Positions 1-6,626 of a stretch of 64,000 bases of DNA are shown here, piece by piece. The DNA is taken from assembly GCA_016184105.1 (NCBI GenBank), contig JACPDI010000028.1:1-64000 (forward strand). The letters are read 5' to 3'. The DNA is from Acidobacteriota bacterium (GTDB lineage Bacteria; Acidobacteriota; Vicinamibacteria; Vicinamibacterales; 2-12-FULL-66-21). The number at the start of each line of letters is the position of its first letter. Position 1 is the first letter of the stretch. The position numbers were made by a program, and so were the translations under genes. The notes beneath the pieces are model-generated. The model did not search any database. It worked only from the letters and a program-made list of their open reading frames with translations, and was not told the DNA's origin.

Positions 1-292
1 CACGAGGGGTTCAGCACGAGGGGTTCAGCACGAGGGGTTCAGCACGAGGGGTTCAAGACGGGAGGTTCAGCACGGGAGGTTCAAGACGGGGGGTTCAAGA
101 CAGAGGTTCAGCGCGGGAGGGTCAGCGCGGGAGGGTCCTCCACCGGCGACTCCCGATATGTCCCAGCTACTTTCACCGTTCTGAACCTCCGTCTTGAACC
201 TCCGTCTTGAACCTCCGTCTTGAACCTCCGTCTTGAACCTCCCCGTCTTGAACCCCCCGTCTTGAACCCCCCGTCTTGAACCCCCGTGTATA
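1..292. repeat. Inverted pair of 14-mer tandem arrays
   Basis: Bases 1-130 hold about ten tandem units of 13-14 bases built from GGTTCA followed by GCACGAGG- or AGACGGG-type heptamers. Bases 183-292 hold eight units of 13-15 bases (TGAACCTCCGTCT type) that are the reverse complement of the left array. About 50 bases of unrelated sequence separate the two arms, so each single strand could fold into a long imperfect hairpin. No convincing coding sequence lies inside. The array may continue left of the window. Confidence 0.85.
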
Positions 293-294
293 CT
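289..294 (+). promoter_or_regulatory. -10 box, leaderless-type promoter
   Basis: TATACT lies seven bases before the ATG at 302, so transcription should start at or next to the A of the start codon. It abuts the end of the right-hand repeat array. No Shine-Dalgarno sequence is present. Confidence 0.5.
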
Positions 295-301
295 CTGCCC
301 C

Positions 302-706
302 ATGCTGACCCACGTGAAGGTCCTCGCCGTCCTTTACATCGTCCTGAGCAGCATCGGGTTGCTGGTGGCGCTCCTGATGTTTTTCGCCGCGGGCACGGCC
401 GCGAGCATCGTCGGCATGTCGGCTTCGCCGGAAGACGCCGCGATCGCGGTTCCGATTCTCGGCATCGCCGGCACCGCCCTCGGCGCCGTGCTGCTGCTCT
501 TCTCGCTGCCGGGACTCGTGACCGGGTGGGGGCTGCTGAAGCTCCGGCCGTGGGCGCGCATCCTGGGGATCGTGCTCGGCGTGATCTGCCTGATTAATTT
601 TCCGATCGGCACCGCGGTGGGCATCTATGGGCTGTGGGTGCTGCTGACGAAGGAGACCGAGCGGCTGTTCAACGGGTCGACGCAGGCAGCCGCGCCGCCG
701 GTGTAG
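302..706 (+). CDS. Small four-helix membrane protein, unknown function
   Basis: This 134-residue protein has four clear hydrophobic segments (about residues 5-28, 42-60, 62-80 and 86-115) and a short polar Ala/Pro-rich tail, so it is an integral inner-membrane protein. I recognise no catalytic or transport motif; small proteins of this architecture are common conserved hypotheticals in Acidobacteriota. The start is set by the ATG seven bases behind a TATACT box. It stands alone between the repeat array and tRNA-Thr. Confidence 0.7.
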   Translation: MLTHVKVLAVLYIVLSSIGLLVALLMFFAAGTAASIVGMSASPEDAAIAVPILGIAGTALGAVLLLFSLPGLVTGWGLLKLRPWARILGIVLGVICLINFPIGTAVGIYGLWVLLTKETERLFNGSTQAAAPPV

Positions 707-725
707 GGGCGACCGGCCGCTGTGT

Positions 726-731
726 TAGACT
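726..731 (+). promoter_or_regulatory. -10 box of tRNA-Thr
   Basis: TAGACT lies 16 bases before the mature 5' end of the tRNA, which is reasonable for a short pre-tRNA leader. No clear -35 element is visible. Confidence 0.35.
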
Positions 732-747
732 GAAAGTTCCCGCCCAG

Positions 748-823
748 GCCGGCGTAGCTCAGTTGGTAGAGCAGCTGATTCGTAATCAGCAGGTCATCAG
801 TTCAAGTCTGATCGCCGGCTCCA
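748..823 (+). tRNA. tRNA-Thr (anticodon CGT)
   Basis: The 76-base gene includes an encoded 3' CCA (821-823). The 7-bp acceptor stem pairs 748-754 with 813-819. The anticodon stem GCTGA/TCAGC closes a 7-base loop TTCGTAA with anticodon CGT at 781-783, which reads ACG codons. A TTCAAGT T-loop region is present. The gene sits at the left border of a toxin-antitoxin island; tRNA genes often serve as integration sites, but I found no repeated copy of its 3' end that would mark an attachment site. Confidence 0.95.
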
Positions 824-1240
824 GGTTTCCCAGTAAAAATAGGCAGCACATGGTCGCCACTGGTCGTGCGCCGCTGCCATCGAGGGCCCGTGATCCGACG
901 GAGTGAACTGCCGGCTGTCTTCGGACGAGCGATTAGTGGAGAACAGCGCTCGTTTGAGGGTCCGACCTTTCCGGTCCACCACGAGGGTGAGTCGGCTCAG
1001 GACGTTCGCGAGGACGACGACCTCGTCGACCGCTCGGGGACGGCCGTTCGTTGGATAGGGGGACGCGGTTGAGTGAGGGAATCCGAGTGATGTTTGTTCG
1101 AGGGACCGCAGCACTGTATATGTCGCCATCATTTTTGCCGCAATAGCAATATTGGTGGCGATGATCGCACGGCCCCTGCCGGTCTCCGGCGACGAACCGT
1201 ACCGCAAGCTGCAGGCCTGACGGAGCCTCGTCGCCGAGAG
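824..1240. other. Non-coding gap, nothing recognised
   Basis: No reading frame across this 417-base gap has a recognisable protein, good codon use or a start signal. It lies between tRNA-Thr and the 3' end of the Fic gene and may be decayed island DNA. An AT-richer patch lies at about 1085-1160. Confidence 0.4.
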
Positions 1241-1843
1241 TCATGACGTCAACGGCTCGCCGAGCATCCGCCGGAAGACCACGGCCGTCGGCCGCCAGTC
1301 GCCTTCCATGGCCGCCGCGCCGGCGCGGCCGTAGCCACCATCAGGGCGCGGGCGGAGCCGGACCACCGGAGGAAGGCCGTACCGCATCAACAGGGCGTTC
1401 GCCCAGATCCGCGCTGTCCGGCCGTTCCCGTTGGCAAACGGGTGGATCCGAATCCACTCGGCATGCGTCCATGCGCACAAATCGATGACAGCCGCAAGGC
1501 CATCCCGGTCCAATGCCTGACCGCGCGGGTACCGCGCGTCCAGCGCGGCCACGACTCTCTGCAGGGTTCGTTCGAAGGCCGCGAGTTCCGAGTCAACGCT
1601 TTCGGGCGCCACGCCTTCGTGCGAACCGACCCACACGTGCGTCGTCTCGAGGCCTGCCTCTCCACGGAAGCGTCCCACGTGTTTCTCGTCGGGTGCCGTG
1701 AGGCCGGCCATCGTGTCGCGCTGCCAGCGCCGCGCGTCCTCGACCGTTGGAACGTCCCTGCGAACCGCGCGGTCCCGCGCGTCCCGGAGAACTTCGATGA
1801 GGTTTTGCCGGAGGCGCGGGCTGTCGGCGTCCCAGTCAGCCAC
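1241..1843 (-). CDS. Fic-family protein (probable toxin / AMPylase)
   Basis: The 200-residue protein carries the Fic core at H134: HPFANGNGRTAR. Fic enzymes transfer AMP or another nucleotide monophosphate to target hydroxyls. The catalytic His134, the anion hole G139-N140-G141-R142 and R145 are all present. Position 138 is Asn, where most active Fic proteins have Asp or Glu for the metal ion. The flap region VGRFRG with HVWVG (residues 57-73) is typical of this subfamily. No inhibitory S/TxxxE(G/N) helix is obvious, so inhibition would come from the partner gene. It overlaps the upstream gene by 8 bases, which suggests translational coupling with the antitoxin made first. A broken second copy lies at 4520-4620. 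Confidence 0.85.
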   Translation of the reverse strand: MADWDADSPRLRQNLIEVLRDARDRAVRRDVPTVEDARRWQRDTMAGLTAPDEKHVGRFRGEAGLETTHVWVGSHEGVAPESVDSELAAFERTLQRVVAALDARYPRGQALDRDGLAAVIDLCAWTHAEWIRIHPFANGNGRTARIWANALLMRYGLPPVVRLRPRPDGGYGRAGAAAMEGDWRPTAVVFRRMLGEPLTS

Positions 1844-2231
1844 GAATCAGCTCGCGCACCAACCGTTGGGTGGGTCCCTCTGCGCGAGTGGTCTGGCCCT
1901 CCACCGGGTCCTCACCGGCCAATTCGGATTCTGCCTCGGCGAACTTGGAGATCGCCGATTCGAAGTCCGGGTCCGCCTGTCGGTAGGCCCTGACGCGACG
2001 CAGCGTCTCCTCGAGCTCGGCCTCGACGCTCGCCGCGCGAGCCTCGAGATACTCGCCGACCGCTTCGTTGACGAGTCGGTTCAAGGGCACCTTTCGCACC
2101 TCGCCAAGCAACGCCAACCCCTTTTGGAAGCGAGGATCGAGACGAAAAGTCGTCGCCTTGCGCAGGCCTCTTCGCCTGGATGAACTGGGATCGCGGTGCC
2201 GACGTGAGCGGACGACGCCTTTACCCTTCAT
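1836..2231 (-). CDS. Probable antitoxin partner of Fic protein
   Basis: The 131-residue product has a basic N-terminus (KGKGVVRSRRHRD), a segment ATTFRLDPRFQKGLALLG... resembling a ribbon-helix-helix DNA-binding fold (about residues 25-60), then a long charged helix. This fits an RHH-type antitoxin and autoregulator; the family is not certain. I placed the start at the ATG at 2231, because an upstream extension to 2330 would run through an AT-rich promoter-like stretch. TATCAT (minus strand, 2241-2246) lies nine bases before this ATG. It overlaps fic by 8 bases. A truncated duplicate of its C-terminal half occurs at 2560-2735. Confidence 0.6.
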   Translation of the reverse strand: MKGKGVVRSRRHRDPSSSRRRGLRKATTFRLDPRFQKGLALLGEVRKVPLNRLVNEAVGEYLEARAASVEAELEETLRRVRAYRQADPDFESAISKFAEAESELAGEDPVEGQTTRAEGPTQRLVRELIRG

Positions 2232-2559
2232 GACGTCTTCATGATAGCAAAATGACATTCTGATATCAAAACAGGATAGCGACATCGTTACTGATCGGGC
2301 GGGTTCTCGCGAACCTACGCTTGGCCGCAAACACCTTCGCTCGGCCTTCCGCGGGTGAACACGTCGACCTGTTCGCCTCAGAAGTCGAGCGCCGCCGCTT
2401 CTGGGCGGGGGACGGCCCCACTGAAGGGACGTCTGAGCCGAGAGATGACGCGGCCGCGCGTCCGGAATTGCGTTGATGTGTAATCGAGACCGAGTGACGA
2501 TCGGAGCTCACTTGATGAAGCGAGGCGTCGCGCTCTCGCCGGCCGCGAGCCACCGAGCG

Positions 2560-2735
2560 GTCCCTCCGCGCGAGTCGTCTGGCCCTCCACCGGGTCCCCA
2601 ACAGCCAATTCGGCCTCTGCCTCGGCGAAGTCGGCGATCGCCGATTCGAAGTCCGGGTCCACCTTTCGGTAGGTCCTGACGCGACGAAGCGTCTCCTCGG
2701 GCTCGCCTCGATGCTCGCCGCACGAGCCTCGAGGG
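2560..2735 (-). pseudogene. Truncated duplicate of the Fic-partner gene
   Basis: This stretch matches about 1872-2050 of the intact partner gene with only scattered substitutions, including DPVEGQTTRAEGP and DPDFESAI. Both ends are lost: the start and DNA-binding region are missing, and homology stops at the GGTCCCTC block near 2560 instead of reading into the normal C-terminus. The flanking sequence 2290-2560 has no intact gene. It is the remnant of a second Fic/antitoxin unit left of hipBA. Confidence 0.75.
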
Positions 2736-2738
2736 CGC

Positions 2739-2858
2739 ATCACTCAATAGTGATTATACAGTCATTATATCACTTAATAGTGATACAATTAGTGCATGTC
2801 TCAGCGCACAAAATCACCTGTGAGTGATACCAGGCCGACTCAATCACGAAAACGTGAT
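2739..2858 (+). promoter_or_regulatory. Four-site operator and promoter of hipBA
   Basis: Four inverted repeats share the form ATCACy-N4-rGTGAT. Site 1 is 2739-2754 (perfect), site 2 is 2768-2785 (TATCACT-TAAT-AGTGATA, perfect 7-bp arms), site 3 is 2813-2828 (one mismatch) and site 4 is 2843-2858 (ATCACG-AAAA-CGTGAT, perfect). Centres are 30, 44 and 30 bases apart. Site 2 touches a TACAAT -10 box (2784-2789) that lies six bases before the hipB ATG; sites 3 and 4 are inside the first 21 codons. HipB-type repressors bind short palindromes of this kind, so autorepression is the natural reading. Confidence 0.75.
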
Positions 2859-3236
2859 AGCCGGCCGACGCTTTCAGGCATCCTCCGTGAGGCGCGCCTG
2901 AAGAAGCAGCTCAGTCAGCAGGACCTCGCCGGCAAGCTGGGGCTCGGGCAGCGACAGATCTCGGACCTCGAGCGCGCCACGATCGACCCCCGGCTGTCGA
3001 CCATCCAGAACGTGGCCAGAGTGCTGGACCTCGAGGTGATGCTCATCCCTCGCCGTCTGATCACCGTGGTTGTTGGCCTCCTGCGCGCCGACGGCGATGC
3101 GAACCGGCCGCTCTATTCGCTCGGCGACGAGAACGAGGACGCCCTCGGCGATGAGCCGCGTGTGGAAATCGGCGGCACTGATGAACGTGGCGCCCGTACC
3201 GCGCGGGAGCGTCGCACGCGCACGGAGCGACGGTGA
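2796..3236 (+). CDS. hipB: HipB-type XRE antitoxin/repressor
   Basis: The 146-residue protein has a Cro/C1-type helix-turn-helix at about residues 26-80 (ILREARLKKQLSQQDLAGKL, then GQRQISDLERAT), which is the HipB DNA-binding fold. HipB dimers neutralise HipA and repress the operon. The basic 20-residue N-terminus is encoded over operators 3 and 4, and the C-terminal 45 residues are charged and probably disordered. No Shine-Dalgarno site exists; the -10 box six bases upstream suggests a leaderless mRNA. A GTG at 2820 is an alternative start. It overlaps hipA by four bases (ATGA), typical of the pair. Confidence 0.85.
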   Translation: MSQRTKSPVSDTRPTQSRKRDSRPTLSGILREARLKKQLSQQDLAGKLGLGQRQISDLERATIDPRLSTIQNVARVLDLEVMLIPRRLITVVVGLLRADGDANRPLYSLGDENEDALGDEPRVEIGGTDERGARTARERRTRTERR

Positions 3237-4477
3237 CGGCTCAATCGCCCGCGCGCGCGCGCGCCCGCAGCTCCGTGCAGACGCTGGACGTGCGTCTCGG
3301 CGAGACACTGGTCGGCGCGCTGACGCATCTCGGCAACGAGGCGCTGATCTTCACCTTCGACCGCGCGTACCTCAAGGCCGGCGACGAGCGTCCGACCCTG
3401 AGCCTCGGCTTCAAGGCCGCCGACGGCGGCCTGGTCGAGCAGGCGCGCCCCACCCGCGTCCGGCTGCCGCCGTTCTTTTCCAATCTGCTGCCGGAGGCGC
3501 ACCTCCGGGAGTATCTCGCCGCCCGCGGCGGAATCCACCCCGATCGCGAGTTCTTTCTCCTCTGGCTGCTGGGCGCCGACCTGCCGGGCGCGATTGAAGT
3601 CGGCTCCGCCGGCGGCGCGCCGCCACCTGCGGTCGATGACGAGCGACCACGCAGGGGCCGCGACGATCGGCCGTTCCGTTTTTCCCTGGCCGGCGTGCAA
3701 TTGAAGTTCTCGGCGCTGATGGAGACCTCGAAAGGCTTGACGCTGCCGGTCGACGGCGTCGGCGGCGACTGGGTTGTGAAGCTGCCCTCCCCGCGGTTCG
3801 ATGCCGTGCCGGAGAACGAATACGCGATGATGACGCTGGCCCGCGCCGCCGGCATCGACGTCCCCGAAGTGCGCCTCGTCTCGACGAACGACATCGGCCG
3901 GCTGCCACATGATCTGCCCGAAGCCTTCGGGGTGAGCCTGGCCGTGCGTCGCTTCGATCGGTCCGGCGACGGCGAGCGCGTGCACATCGAAGATTTCGCG
4001 CAGGTGTTTGGGCTGTACCCGGAGGACAAGTACCACGCGGCGAGCTACGCCAGCATCGCGCGCGTCCTGTGGCTCGAGTCGGGAGAAGCCGCCATCACCG
4101 AATATATCCGGCGGCTTGCGTTCAACGCGCTCGTCGGCAACGCCGACGCCCACCTGAAGAACTGGTCGCTGATCTATCGAGACCGGCGCACGGCAACGCT
4201 CGCGCCGGCCTACGATCTCGTCGCCACGGTTCCCTACATCCCGGGCGATCGATTAGCGTTGTCGCTTGGCGGCACGAAGGCGTTCGCGGAGGTCGACCTG
4301 GAGCGGTTCCGGCGACTCGCGAAGAAGGCGGATTTGCCCGATCGCCTGGTGGTACGGACCGCGCGGGAAACGGCCGCCCGGGTGCACGACCTGTGGCCCA
4401 CGCACGAACCCGCCCGCACGCTGCCCGATCGTATTCGGGCAGCTATCGAGAAACACATGGTGACGGTGCCGCTTTAG
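3233..4477 (+). CDS. hipA: HipA-type serine/threonine kinase toxin
   Basis: The 414-residue protein is full length for HipA. The N-terminal HipA_N region spans about residues 15-125; a kinase-like domain follows. GNADAHLKNW carries the catalytic Asp305 and metal-binding Asn310, and Asp328 in YDLV is the second metal ligand. The FSLAGVQLKFS segment (about 144-154) matches the P-loop-like region. HipA kinases phosphorylate targets such as glutamyl-tRNA synthetase and slow growth; the target here is unknown. It is translationally coupled to hipB and flanked on both sides by broken Fic-system genes. Confidence 0.9.
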   Translation: MTAQSPARARARSSVQTLDVRLGETLVGALTHLGNEALIFTFDRAYLKAGDERPTLSLGFKAADGGLVEQARPTRVRLPPFFSNLLPEAHLREYLAARGGIHPDREFFLLWLLGADLPGAIEVGSAGGAPPPAVDDERPRRGRDDRPFRFSLAGVQLKFSALMETSKGLTLPVDGVGGDWVVKLPSPRFDAVPENEYAMMTLARAAGIDVPEVRLVSTNDIGRLPHDLPEAFGVSLAVRRFDRSGDGERVHIEDFAQVFGLYPEDKYHAASYASIARVLWLESGEAAITEYIRRLAFNALVGNADAHLKNWSLIYRDRRTATLAPAYDLVATVPYIPGDRLALSLGGTKAFAEVDLERFRRLAKKADLPDRLVVRTARETAARVHDLWPTHEPARTLPDRIRAAIEKHMVTVPL

Positions 4478-4519
4478 CGGGCACTGACACAAGGGGCCAA
4501 CACAGATGCCGGCACCTGC

Positions 4520-4620
4520 CCACACGCGTCGTCTCGAGGCCGGCCTCTCCCCGAACCGCGCCGTCCCGGGCGTCACGGAGGACTCCGATGAGGTTCCGGC
4601 GAAGGCGTGCGCTATCGGCG
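4520..4620 (-). pseudogene. Fic gene fragment with internal deletion
   Basis: Bases 4520-4550 match 1631-1663 of the intact fic gene, and 4551-4620 match about 1760-1830, so roughly 97 bases are missing between them. The catalytic HPFxxGNGR region is absent. The fragment starts shortly after the hipA stop. With the 2560-2735 remnant it shows that hipBA sits among decayed copies of the Fic module. Confidence 0.75.
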
Positions 4621-4695
4621 GATGTTTCACGTCATCAACATCCCGGTCCTATGTTTGCCCATTGGTTGGCACGGGGACCGCCGCCCCGGGCGATT

Positions 4696-5511
4696 TCAGT
4701 CGCCCGCCGGCGACTCACCCCGGCGAAGAATCGCCCGCACGAAATTCAGCTTCGAGAAGTGCCCTCCTGTCCACACGCGCCACAGCAGATCGTTCCCCGG
4801 CAGCTTTCCCGCGATGTCCGTCGCGGACCATCCGGCCGAGTGAAGCTGCTCGACGCGCGCCTTCAGCTCCAGCAGGCTCTCGAGCTTGTCGCGCAACGCG
4901 CGCGTGGCGTGCCCGACCCGGCCGCGGTGCTGGCAGAAAAGGACCCGCGGCTCGAGCGCCGCGACGCGACCTAGCGAGTCCATGAGCGCGTGCACGTCCT
5001 CGTCGGCTCGAAGGTATTTGAGTCGCGGCCCCAGGTACAGATCTCCGGTAAACACCCAGCCGCGATCCGGCTCGTACAAGACGACGTGGTCGTCGGAATG
5101 ACCGGGGGTGTGGATGACGCGGAAGTGGAACCTGTCGGTGTGGACCCACTCGCCAAAGGGAGCGCAGGCGGCGGGCCGCGGGTTGCCCCACGCGAGTCGC
5201 CGATAGAAGTGGAGGGGTTCGGGCCGCGCCACGCGCCCGGTCGCCGCGGCGTGGGCCAGCGGCACGATCGAAAACCGCTCGTTCAGCAGCGCATGATTGC
5301 CCGAATGGTCCTCGTGATGATGCGTGGTCGCGCAGGCACGAACGCCGAGATCCGCGAAGAGGCATCCGGCTTCCCGCGCCGCATTCGGCGGGCCCGAATC
5401 CACGAGCAGGCCGTCCACGAAGTACACACCGGTCCAGTACAGCGCGCGCCCGGCGTATGTGCGCGCCACCCGGAAGTACGTGACGTCGCCGTAGTGTGCG
5501 GACTCGATCAT
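4696..5511 (-). CDS. MBL-fold metallo-hydrolase
   Basis: The 271-residue protein is a metallo-beta-lactamase-fold hydrolase. The signature H64-x-H66-x-D68-H69 (HHHEDH) binds two metal ions; further ligands lie in HTPGHSDD and FTGDLYLG. The layout is closest to glyoxalase-II-like or unassigned MBL hydrolases with a C-terminal helical extension of about 70 residues. No signal peptide is visible, so it is cytoplasmic. It is divergent from the TAXI transporter genes. The substrate cannot be told from the sequence. Confidence 0.85.
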   Translation of the reverse strand: MIESAHYGDVTYFRVARTYAGRALYWTGVYFVDGLLVDSGPPNAAREAGCLFADLGVRACATTHHHEDHSGNHALLNERFSIVPLAHAAATGRVARPEPLHFYRRLAWGNPRPAACAPFGEWVHTDRFHFRVIHTPGHSDDHVVLYEPDRGWVFTGDLYLGPRLKYLRADEDVHALMDSLGRVAALEPRVLFCQHRGRVGHATRALRDKLESLLELKARVEQLHSAGWSATDIAGKLPGNDLLWRVWTGGHFSKLNFVRAILRRGESPAGD

Positions 5512-5627
5512 GGCGCTGCGTTTCTCGTGACGGTGCCGACGGGCGGCTCATATCTTAGCGCGCGGAGGATGACGCACGACGAGCAGCGGCGCGGCGGCCC
5601 GGGGTGTAGAATGCCCCGCTGGTTCCC

Positions 5628-6626
5628 GTGAAATCACGACTGCCTGCCATCGTCTTCGCCCTTCTCGTGCTCGTGGCCATCGGCCTCGCCGCCGCCGGCT
5701 TCAATCCGCGCGAATACGCAAGGAGGCATGGCGGCACCCTGCGACTGTCCATCGCAACCGGCAATACCGGCGGCGTCTACTACCCGTACGGCGGCGGGCT
5801 GGCGCGGGTGATCGGCTGGTCGATCCCGAGCGTCGAGGCCACGGCCGAAGTCACCAACGCGTCGGTCGACAACCTCAAGCTCATTCAGCTCGGGAAGGCG
5901 GACATCGCGTTCGCGCTCACCGACACGCTCGACGACGCGGCCCGCGGGCGGGGGCCGTTTGCGAAAGCGCCGGTCCGGGCGCGCGCGCTCGCGGTGCTCT
6001 ACCCGAACTACACGCACGTCGCCACGATCGAAGGAACGCGCATCGAACGCCTGGCGGACCTTCGCGGCCGCGTCGTCTCCACCGGGTCCCCCGGCAGCGG
6101 CACGGAGGTGATCGCGTTCCGCCTGCTGCGGGCCGCGGGACTCGATCCGGACAGAGACATCCGGAAACAGAGCCTGAGCGTGAACGCGTCTGTCGATGCG
6201 CTCAAGGACGGCAAGATCGACGCGTTCTTCTGGAGCGGCGGCCTGCCAACCGCGTCCCTGCTCGACCTCGCCAGCACGATCAACGTCACCGCGAAGCTGA
6301 TTCCCAATGACGACGCGTTGCCGGCGCTGCAGTCGATGTACACGCCGGGGCTGTATTTCCGGCTGGTGATCCCCCGTGGCACGTACCCCGGCGTCACCTC
6401 CGATATCGGCGTCGTCGGTGTCGCGAACGCGCTCGTCGTCGACGACACGATGAGCGATGATCTCGCCTACGAGCTGACGAAGGTCCTCTTCGAGAAGCAG
6501 CGGGACCTCGCGGCCATTCATCCGGAGGCAAGGAAGCTGAGCCTCGACCGCGCCACGCGGGGCTCTCCGGTGCCGTTTCATCCTGGCGCCGTGCGCTACT
6601 ACCGGGAGCGTGGCGCGTGGAGATAA
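5628..6626 (+). CDS. TAXI-family TRAP solute-binding protein
   Basis: The 332-residue protein has an N-terminal signal or anchor segment (IVFALLVLVAIGLAAAG) and the TAXI fold: SIATGNTGGVYYPYGGGLA, then ALTDTLDDAA and VSTGSPGSGTE ligand-pocket motifs and the conserved DAFFWSGGLPT block. It captures a carboxylate or similar solute outside the membrane and hands it to the permease encoded next. The start is GTG at 5628; TAGAAT at 5607-5612 is a possible -10 box. It overlaps the permease gene by 10 bases. A second, orphan TAXI protein is at 38762-39700. Confidence 0.9.
   Translation: MKSRLPAIVFALLVLVAIGLAAAGFNPREYARRHGGTLRLSIATGNTGGVYYPYGGGLARVIGWSIPSVEATAEVTNASVDNLKLIQLGKADIAFALTDTLDDAARGRGPFAKAPVRARALAVLYPNYTHVATIEGTRIERLADLRGRVVSTGSPGSGTEVIAFRLLRAAGLDPDRDIRKQSLSVNASVDALKDGKIDAFFWSGGLPTASLLDLASTINVTAKLIPNDDALPALQSMYTPGLYFRLVIPRGTYPGVTSDIGVVGVANALVVDDTMSDDLAYELTKVLFEKQRDLAAIHPEARKLSLDRATRGSPVPFHPGAVRYYRERGAWR

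Noticed and set aside
1-292. CRISPR array
   Set aside because: The units are directly adjacent 14-mers with no unique spacers and no cas genes.
748-823. tRNA-Thr as the attachment site of an integrated element
   Set aside because: No integrase gene and no repeated copy of the tRNA 3' end was found in the window.
797-1207. 136-codon minus-strand frame in the gap after tRNA-Thr
   Set aside because: Its end is antisense to the tRNA and the protein matches nothing I recognise.
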